From assembly GCA_051653685.1 (NCBI GenBank), contig JBOFWQ010000021.1, positions 1-11,051 on the forward strand: a DNA stretch of 11,051 bases. Direction: 5' to 3'. This DNA comes from Faucicola sp937889485 (lineage in GTDB: Bacteria > Pseudomonadota > Gammaproteobacteria > Pseudomonadales > Moraxellaceae). Each line of letters starts with the position of its first letter. Positions within the stretch are counted from its first letter, which is position 1. Below the pieces are notes generated by a model, which was not told the DNA's origin, made no database searches, and was given only the letters and a program-made list of their open reading frames with translations. Shown in pieces: positions 5,825 through 11,051 of the stretch. The position numbers and the translations under genes are program-made.

Positions 5825-6829
5825 ATGATAAAATCTTTCCATCGTGCCGCGTTCAATGGCAAATCTATGACCCGCAACCCACGCCCAATGGCTATCTTAG
5901 CCAAATTTTACCCTTGGCTGTTATTATTGGCGATTTTTTGGTGGACGTGGCAGCTGAGCCAAGTTTTTTGGTTGGTGATGGCACCGCCAAAGCCCCCTAC
6001 ATTAAGCGCTATACCGATGCAGCCTATGCCCATGGCGCAGACCAATACCAGTAACGCACTCGAAATTTTTGCCAAACCCACGGCAGCCCCCTCACAATCA
6101 GCGCCCCCACCTGACATTAAAGTGGTGGGCGTTACGGTTGCCTCCGACCCACGCGCATCTTTTGCAATGTTAAGCAGTAACGGCAAGACCCTGAGTTATC
6201 GCGTTAATGACCTCATAGAAGGGACGGAATATCACCTCATTAAAGTGGAGGCGGCTGCAATCACCATTGCCACCGCAGGGGGGCAAAGTACCCAAATTGC
6301 GTTTGGACAACCCTTTGCCCTTGACCAAAGTGATGCTGTCCGTGCCAGTGCCGCCACAAACACCGCACCCAGCGCTACTAACCCAACGGGCATGATGATG
6401 CCAACCCCTGACGCTGCTATCGCACCCACGCAGAGTATCGCGCCTGCCATCGTCAGCCCAGACAATAATGATAAAGAAAACCCCGTGAGTATGCCGCAAG
6501 AACCCACCAATAATCCCGCGCCATCGGGTGAAAAAAATGCATTGGGTGGGGCCATTAACGGTCTGCAACAAAATCCAGCGGGTTACCTCAGTCAAATGGG
6601 AATTGCCGCAACAGGGCAAGGCTACTTGGTTACAGATGCCATGGCATCAGGGTTAAAAAACCGACTCGGTTTACAGACAGGTGATAGAGTCATTGCGGTA
6701 AATGGGCAAAACGTGGGACAAAATCCCAGCCAAGATGCTCAGCTATTGCGCCAAGTTCAGCGCATGGGTCAAGCCCAAATTCAAGTCCAACGCGGCGAAC
6801 AAGTGGTCACCGTCAGACAATCATTTTAA
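5825..6829 (+). CDS. gspC: Type II secretion system protein C, inner-membrane/secretin coupling protein
   Basis: GspC connects the inner-membrane platform to the GspD secretin and helps recognise cargo. In this 334-residue protein the parts are in family order: a cytoplasmic N terminus, one membrane segment (about 28-53, YPWLLLLAIFWWTWQLSQVF), a Pro-rich stretch, the HR domain (about 97-167, with IKVVGVTVASDPRASFAML and YRVNDLIEGTEYHLIKV), a long Pro/Ala/Asn-rich linker (about 170-245) and a C-terminal PDZ domain (about 250-334, with GYLVTDAMASGLKNRLGLQTGDRVIAVNG). The PDZ type is usual in Pseudomonas and Acinetobacter GspC, whereas some others carry a coiled coil. ATG 5825 is 12 bases after gspN; later in-frame ATGs at residues 15 and 22 could be used but would shorten only the cytoplasmic tail. 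No sign of damage. Confidence 0.93.
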   Translation: MIKSFHRAAFNGKSMTRNPRPMAILAKFYPWLLLLAIFWWTWQLSQVFWLVMAPPKPPTLSAIPMQPMPMAQTNTSNALEIFAKPTAAPSQSAPPPDIKVVGVTVASDPRASFAMLSSNGKTLSYRVNDLIEGTEYHLIKVEAAAITIATAGGQSTQIAFGQPFALDQSDAVRASAATNTAPSATNPTGMMMPTPDAAIAPTQSIAPAIVSPDNNDKENPVSMPQEPTNNPAPSGEKNALGGAINGLQQNPAGYLSQMGIAATGQGYLVTDAMASGLKNRLGLQTGDRVIAVNGQNVGQNPSQDAQLLRQVQRMGQAQIQVQRGEQVVTVRQSF

Positions 6830-6947
6830 CTTAATTAAATCGCACATAAGTTTTGTATTTGCCATTATTGTGTGGAAAAATAAGCCCACATAGCAAAAAA
6901 TATTAACAAAATATCGGTGAGTTGCGTGACACCATCAAAGGTACATT

Positions 6948-9272
6948 ATGAAATACCCAGCAATGCTAAAACCACTATTTTTAACCACCGCAGTCTGGCT
7001 TAGTATGGGCAATATAGCTGCTGCAAAAGCAGAAACAGGCTATAAAGTGCATTTGCAAGATGCCGATATCAAAGCATTTATTGACCAAATTGCCAGTATC
7101 ACCCACAAGAACTTTGTATTAGATCCTCGCATCAACGGTAATATCACCGTTATCGCTAATAAACCACTATCAAAACAAGAAGTGTATGAGCTTTTTTTAG
7201 CGGTCATGAAAGTCAATGGCGTGGTGGCAATTGACCGAGGACTCACTACAGAATTGGTGCCAGATACCGTGGCAAAACAAGCGGGCGTGGATGTTGACTT
7301 GCGCGGTAATACCAAAGGTAGCCAAATGGCGACACGTATTTATTACCTCACCAACACCAATGCCAATGACATCCTAAACGTCATTCGACCCATGATACCC
7401 GCCTATGCCAATGCTGCTGTTGTCCCCAATGTCAACGCCATTATTCTGTCTGATCGGGCAGATAGCCTCAATCAATTTGCTAAGCTTATTAGTGATCTTG
7501 ATAGCAATATGAACGACAAACTTACCATCATTCCGCTACGTCATGTCGATGCCAAGCGCATGATGGATTTATTAAGTTCTTTAACAGGCTCGGGTAGTGG
7601 CGCTAGCGTTAGTCAAGGGCAAGCGGGGCAGGGCGGTGGTGTGGCATCATCAGGTGGTAGTCTCATCAATATTATTGCCGACCCTGTCTCTGATAGATTA
7701 TTGGTCAAAGGCAGTGTCGAAATGACCGCCAAAGTCCAGCGCATGGTTGAACAGCTCGATACGCTACCTACCCAGCGCCTAAGCGGTTTACGAGTGTTTC
7801 GCCTAAAATACGCCAGCGCTACCCATATTGCCGACATGCTGCGAGGCTTACTTGCCAATCAATCACTAAACAGCGAAGGCGACCAAAGCACGCTACAAGC
7901 CAGCTCCATGTTTCAATCGGGAGCAAACACTAGCAATACCTCAACCGCTAACTCTGCCTCACCCTCGCCCACAGGTTCGCCCCTCAACACCAATGCCACC
8001 ACAAACAACGCCCCGCAAAACAGTGGCTATCAAGGACGCCCTTTTAGCATCATTGCCGATCAAACCCAAAATTCCGTTATTGTCAATGCCAATCCTGAGC
8101 TTATGGTAGAAATCGAAAACGCTATCAATCAACTCGATACGCGCCGTGACCAAGTGCTTATTCAAGCGGCTATTATGGAAATTTCTGGCAATGATACCCA
8201 ACAACTTGGCGTACAATGGGCAATGGGCAACGCTAACAGCGGCATTGGGGTGATTAATTTTAACAACATTGGTGCCTCAGCGGTGGGACTTGCATCCGAA
8301 TTATTACAAAAAAACCCAGGTACCGCGGCCGCATCGGTAGCAGGCGCCTTATTGGGCATCGGTACCAGTAAAACCACAAGCAACGGCAACCGCGAATTTT
8401 ATGGCGCAATCTTACAAGCCATCAACAAAACCAACAACGCCAACTTATTGTCCATGCCGTCCATTTTGACCCTTGACAATGAAAAAGCCAACATCCTAGT
8501 AGGACAAAACGTCCCTTTTGTCACAGGTGCGTATACCACTGCCAGCAACTCCTCCACCACACCCTTTCAAACCGTCAACCGCCAAGATGTGGGCATCAAC
8601 CTAAACGTCATCCCTCACATAGGCGATAATGGCTCCGTGCGTTTGGAAATTTCGCAAGAAGTGTCCTCAATTGTTGATGGCACCCTCAACAACGCAAGCG
8701 GCGTCGTGACCAACAAAAACCTGATTAAAACCACCATACTGGCTGATGACCAGCAAACCGTGGCATTGGGCGGCCTAATGCGCGACAACAGCACCTACGG
8801 TCAGCAAAAAGTACCAGGTTTAGGCGATGTTCCTGTTTTAGGTAACTTGTTTCGTTCAAAAAGCAAAAATTCTGACAAAACCAATCTAATCGTCTTCTTG
8901 CAGCCTACGATTCTACGTAATGGCACAGCCGTTGCCAGCGTAACCGAAAAAAGTCTTGAAGGTATCCGCACCATGCAGCTGGTTATTGACAAAAATGGCA
9001 CACTCAAACAGCTACCGCTCAATGTCAACGCCATGTTTCCCAATACCCCTAATGAACGCGGCGCCTTTAGCTTACCCGCTAATGACTTGGTAACCCCTGC
9101 CAACCAAAACCTAAGCAACACCCCAAAAATTAACAGCACGGGCAACGCGGTTACCAAGCCTTCTTTGACTGCCATCAGCGCTTCTAATCAAGCGCAACCA
9201 CAAACAATGGACGCCCCCGTGGTGATTGACACGCCACCTGCCATACCGCCCATCACCGTGACAAAACCATAA
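6948..9272 (+). CDS. gspD: Type II secretion system secretin GspD
   Basis: GspD forms the multimeric outer-membrane channel through which folded proteins leave the periplasm. The 774-residue protein opens with a signal peptide (residues 1-28, likely cut after AKA). N0 (about 32-108, HLQDADIKAFIDQIASITHKNFVLDPRI... pattern), N1 (about 125-186), N2 (about 190-271) and N3 (about 280-396) precede the secretin core (about 400-656). The core ends with the hallmark VPGLGDVPVLGNLFR and the strand NLIVFLQPTILR. N2 holds a Gly/Ser-rich insert (213-238) and N3 a long Ser/Asn/Thr-rich insert (about 304-362). After the core comes a tail of about 115 residues with a Pro/Thr/Asn-rich end, longer than a minimal pilotin-binding S domain. 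AAAGG lies 6 bases before the ATG. It is 118 bases after gspC and in the same direction, probably one operon. Confidence 0.97.
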   Translation: MKYPAMLKPLFLTTAVWLSMGNIAAAKAETGYKVHLQDADIKAFIDQIASITHKNFVLDPRINGNITVIANKPLSKQEVYELFLAVMKVNGVVAIDRGLTTELVPDTVAKQAGVDVDLRGNTKGSQMATRIYYLTNTNANDILNVIRPMIPAYANAAVVPNVNAIILSDRADSLNQFAKLISDLDSNMNDKLTIIPLRHVDAKRMMDLLSSLTGSGSGASVSQGQAGQGGGVASSGGSLINIIADPVSDRLLVKGSVEMTAKVQRMVEQLDTLPTQRLSGLRVFRLKYASATHIADMLRGLLANQSLNSEGDQSTLQASSMFQSGANTSNTSTANSASPSPTGSPLNTNATTNNAPQNSGYQGRPFSIIADQTQNSVIVNANPELMVEIENAINQLDTRRDQVLIQAAIMEISGNDTQQLGVQWAMGNANSGIGVINFNNIGASAVGLASELLQKNPGTAAASVAGALLGIGTSKTTSNGNREFYGAILQAINKTNNANLLSMPSILTLDNEKANILVGQNVPFVTGAYTTASNSSTTPFQTVNRQDVGINLNVIPHIGDNGSVRLEISQEVSSIVDGTLNNASGVVTNKNLIKTTILADDQQTVALGGLMRDNSTYGQQKVPGLGDVPVLGNLFRSKSKNSDKTNLIVFLQPTILRNGTAVASVTEKSLEGIRTMQLVIDKNGTLKQLPLNVNAMFPNTPNERGAFSLPANDLVTPANQNLSNTPKINSTGNAVTKPSLTAISASNQAQPQTMDAPVVIDTPPAIPPITVTKP

Positions 9273-9328
9273 AAATGACCCATAATAAAAACAACCGCCA
9301 TATTTTTGTAACAATCTAGGAGACCGCT

Positions 9329-10054
9329 ATGCAACACACTCACACCCATAGTGCTTCAAACAACACAGACACTACCAACACCCAAAGCCACAACACCCCG
9401 TGGCAACTCATCGGGCTCAGCCCCGTACTTGCTGAGCTAACCCTAGACATTCACACCAGCCTCAGCATCGGGCGTAGCGACAACAACGACTTAGTATTGG
9501 CTAGCCCGCAAATCTCAAGACAACATGCCAAAATCAATCGTATTGGAGACGGTCTATACATACAAGACCTAGGCTCTAGTAATGGCACCTTCGTCAATGC
9601 CCAGCGTATCGGCACACAAGCAGTCGCATTGCAGCCCACCGACGAAATCGCCTTTGCCGACCTAATCTTTATGGTAAGCCCAGAAAACCCCACCCACATC
9701 GATATCGACACACCATTACAAAACTTATCACACACCAACCAAAGCGCCACCTCTCAGCCTGCTACATTGAACCAAGAGGTTGCCAGTAGCACCTCTCCTG
9801 TTACTCTACCCACCCACGAGACAAAAACCATAGCCGCGCCCGCCGTATCCGCTTATCACGAGCAAGCCGACACCCAAACGACCCGCAACTCTAACAAAGT
9901 TATCCCCCCAACAACCAGCGCCAATCAACCTGCCGTCAACCAAACCGCCAATGCGGCGGACTCGACCCCCACCAAAAAAAGCGCCTACCTAGCCGTGATA
10001 TTGGTAGTCATCATTGCGCTTATCATCATGGCATCCTTATTCCTTAAAGCATAA
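9329..10054 (+). CDS. FHA-domain protein with C-terminal membrane anchor
   Basis: FHA domains bind phosphothreonine peptides and build signalling or assembly complexes. This 241-residue protein has a His/Thr/Asn-rich start, one FHA domain (about 25-117), a long Thr/Ala/Pro-rich linker (about 118-216) and one C-terminal hydrophobic segment (about 219-238, YLAVILVVIIALIIMASLFL), so it is likely tail-anchored with the FHA domain in the cytoplasm. The core FHA residues are all present: SIGR (R49), S63, H66 and SSNGTFVN (N85), so binding should be intact. AGGAG sits 8 bases before the ATG. It starts 56 bases after gspD, on the same strand, with no terminator between them, so it is probably the last gene of the gsp operon. 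No kinase is seen in the window, and its role in secretion is unproven. Confidence 0.93.
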   Translation: MQHTHTHSASNNTDTTNTQSHNTPWQLIGLSPVLAELTLDIHTSLSIGRSDNNDLVLASPQISRQHAKINRIGDGLYIQDLGSSNGTFVNAQRIGTQAVALQPTDEIAFADLIFMVSPENPTHIDIDTPLQNLSHTNQSATSQPATLNQEVASSTSPVTLPTHETKTIAAPAVSAYHEQADTQTTRNSNKVIPPTTSANQPAVNQTANAADSTPTKKSAYLAVILVVIIALIIMASLFLKA

Positions 10055-10130
10055 CCCCGCTCATGCTTACCAAAACGCTTGAATAAACACCCCAAAAAGG
10101 CTCAAAACTAACAAAAACACGTATTTTTGC

Positions 10131-10188
10131 AAAAAATGTGAAAAAAAATAAAAAAAAGACTTGCAAGATTAAAAATATTTGCTAAAAT
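10131..10188 (+). promoter_or_regulatory. Promoter of the tRNA-tuf cluster with A-rich upstream tract
   Basis: TTGCAA (10161-10166) and TAAAAT (10183-10188) are 16 bases apart and lie 22 bases before the first tRNA. The 30 bases upstream are almost all A, like the UP elements of strong stable-RNA promoters. The gap after the FHA gene (10055-10130) shows no clear terminator. Confidence 0.75.
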
Positions 10189-10210
10189 GCTCACCACTTT
10201 CAAGCGATAC

Positions 10211-10286
<76 letters not shown>

Positions 10287-10287
10287 T

Positions 10288-10301
10288 TCTTCTTAAGAAG
10301 A
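10288..10301. repeat. 14-base perfect palindrome between tRNA-Thr and tRNA-Tyr
   Basis: TCTTCTTAAGAAGA is its own reverse complement and starts two bases after the CCA of the first tRNA. It may form a small hairpin in the precursor RNA that guides processing; no T tract follows, so it is not a terminator. Confidence 0.5.
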
Positions 10302-10329
10302 TTAAGCGTTAACTTGAAGTAACAACTTA

Positions 10330-10413
10330 GGTGGGGTTGGGGAGCGGTCAAACCCAACAGACTGTAAATCTGTCGCGAAAGCTTCGAAGGTTCGAATCCT
10401 TCCCCCACCACCA
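10330..10413 (+). tRNA. tyrU: tRNA-Tyr (GTA)
   Basis: An 84-base class II tRNA with a long variable arm, as expected for bacterial tRNA-Tyr. Acceptor GGTGGGG pairs with CCCCACC; the anticodon stem ACAGA/TCTGT holds loop CTGTAAA with GTA at 10364-10366; the T arm has GTTCGAATC; CCA is encoded (10411-10413). It corresponds to tyrU of the E. coli cluster. Confidence 0.97.
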
Positions 10414-10458
10414 TTTACCTGCTATTGTTAATCTCTGTCATAACCGAGCTAACAATTC

Positions 10459-10490
10459 ACCCAATAAGCAGTTTCTAAATTTAATTGGGT
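10459..10490. repeat. Inverted repeat in the tRNA-Tyr to tRNA-Gly spacer
   Basis: ACCCAAT (10459-10465) and ATTGGGT (10484-10490) form 7-bp arms around an 18-base loop, ending 9 bases before tRNA-Gly. Possibly a processing hairpin; a chance match is also possible. Confidence 0.35.
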
Positions 10491-10499
10491 ATTACTATT

Positions 10500-10573
10500 G
10501 CGGGTGTAGTTTAGTGGTAGAACCTCAGCCTTCCAAGCTGATGGTGCGGGTTCGATTCCCGCCACCCGCTCCA
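10500..10573 (+). tRNA. glyT: tRNA-Gly (TCC)
   Basis: A 74-base cloverleaf: acceptor GCGGGTG pairs with CACCCGC; the anticodon stem TCAGC/GCTGA holds loop CTTCCAA with TCC at 10532-10534; the T arm has GTTCGATTC; CCA is encoded (10571-10573). It matches the position and anticodon of glyT in the E. coli tufB operon. Confidence 0.97.
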
Positions 10574-10595
10574 TAATTACATCAGTAACCATCAA

Positions 10596-10670
<75 letters not shown>

Positions 10671-10710
10671 GTTTATCAATAGTATTTGTATCAAATATAA
10701 AAAATATCAA

Positions 10711-10743
10711 AAAGGCAGCACACAAGTGTTGCCTTTCGTTTTG
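10711..10743 (+). terminator. Terminator-like hairpin between thrT and tuf
   Basis: AAAGGCAGCAC (10711-10721) pairs with GTGTTGCCTTT (10726-10736) over 11 positions, one of them G-T, with loop ACAA. The T-rich sequence TTTCGTTTTGT follows. It would end all or part of the tRNA transcript before tuf. Confidence 0.75.
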
Positions 10744-10791
10744 TCAACAACAAAAAAGTTTTACCATAAGTATGAAGACTATGGAAAAAAC

Positions 10792-10819
10792 TTGAAATTT
10801 ATGTTAAATTTGCTATTTT
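10792..10819 (+). promoter_or_regulatory. Candidate promoter for tuf
   Basis: TTGAAA (10792-10797) and TATTTT (10814-10819) are 16 bases apart, with an extended TGC before the -10. Transcription would give a leader of about 100 bases before the tuf ATG. Within it TAGCAA (10827-10832) can pair with TTGCTA (10890-10895), and TAGCT/AGCTA (10872-10884) forms a small hairpin. Confidence 0.6.
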
Positions 10820-10925
10820 AGTGTCCTAGCAACACCAGCACTGGCAAGCAAGATAGATACCAGTTGGTTTATAGCTTTGAGCTAGGGTATTGCTAACAGT
10901 TTAACAATAATCAGAGGATTAAATT

Positions 10926-11051
10926 ATGGCAAAGGCCAAGTTTGAACGCACAAAGCCACACGTCAACGTAGGTACCATTGGACACGTTGACCACGGTAAA
11001 ACCACCCTAACTGCTGCAATCGCAACCGTTGCTGCCAAGCACAACGGTGGT
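10926..11051 (+). CDS. tuf: Elongation factor Tu, N-terminal part (partial)
   Basis: EF-Tu is the GTPase that brings aminoacyl-tRNA to the ribosome. The 42 codons present read MAKAKFERTKPHVNVGTIGH and continue into the GTP-binding P loop GHVDHGKT (residues 19-26), which is unmistakable. The gene runs off the window end; the full protein is usually about 394-396 residues. AGAGGA lies about 7 bases before the ATG. The four tRNA genes upstream, in the order known for tufB of E. coli, mark this as the tufB-type copy; whether another tuf copy exists in the genome cannot be seen here. Confidence 0.98.
   Translation, partial: MAKAKFERTKPHVNVGTIGHVDHGKTTLTAAIATVAAKHNGG

Noticed and set aside
6170..6619. 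Reverse-strand frame of 149 codons within gspC
   Set aside because: A shadow of gspC, whose HR and PDZ domains are convincing; no ribosome site and no recognisable domain.
6870..6891. TGTGG/CCACA inverted repeat between gspC and gspD
   Set aside because: Only five pairs with a 10-base loop and no promoter or T tract attached; likely chance.
10118..10140. Imperfect hairpin after the FHA gene as a terminator
   Set aside because: The stem is nearly all A-T with a mismatch and is followed by A, not T, on the transcribed strand; the A-rich tract fits better as part of the tRNA promoter.

Overview
The window suggests a chromosome segment from a gammaproteobacterium of the family Moraxellaceae (Moraxella or Psychrobacter type). 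The reasons are the neighbourhood uvrA / YajR-type MFS transporter / ssb, a scattered type II secretion locus reading gspN-gspC-gspD, a zinc-knuckle plus GIY-YIG-like protein of a kind I associate with this family, and moderate-to-low GC. The genus is inference only.

Layout. 1-388 is the N-terminal part of uvrA on the minus strand, cut by the window edge. All other genes are on the plus strand. 656-1203 is a RelB/DinJ antitoxin and RelE toxin pair with a 4-base overlap, an operator-like inverted repeat in front and a terminator behind. 1322-2323 encodes a tail-anchored, glutamine-rich coiled-coil protein with an N-terminal zinc knuckle and a degenerate GIY-YIG-like region. 2386-3783 is a YajR-type transporter with its C-terminal YAM domain. 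3868-4575 is ssb, whose usual C-terminal DDDIPF tip is followed by 11 extra residues. 4576-4987 has no gene but holds a strong terminator and a run of inverted repeats. 4988-10054 is a probable operon gspN-gspC-gspD-FHA protein: inner-membrane parts and outer-membrane secretin of a type II secretion system, plus a membrane-anchored forkhead-associated protein. 10211-10670 holds four tRNA genes in the order Thr(TGT), Tyr(GTA), Gly(TCC), Thr(GGT), followed by the start of tuf (EF-Tu) at 10926. This is the same order and the same anticodons as thrU-tyrU-glyT-thrT-tufB of Escherichia coli.

How the genes relate. UvrA and SSB are both DNA repair or maintenance proteins flanking the transporter. The toxin-antitoxin pair and the coiled-coil protein lie between uvrA and the transporter and look like accessory material in an otherwise conserved neighbourhood. 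GspC bridges the inner membrane to GspD. GspN is an accessory membrane protein, and the FHA protein downstream may link the locus to phosphothreonine signalling (inference). The tRNA-tuf cluster has its own strong promoter with an A-rich upstream tract, a terminator-like hairpin after the last tRNA, and a second promoter before tuf.

I see no insertion sequence, CRISPR array, prophage or complete unknown defence system. The best candidates for something new are the extended SSB tail, the zinc-knuckle/degenerate GIY-YIG/coiled-coil membrane protein, the FHA protein attached to gspNCD, and the hairpin-rich gap upstream of gspN.
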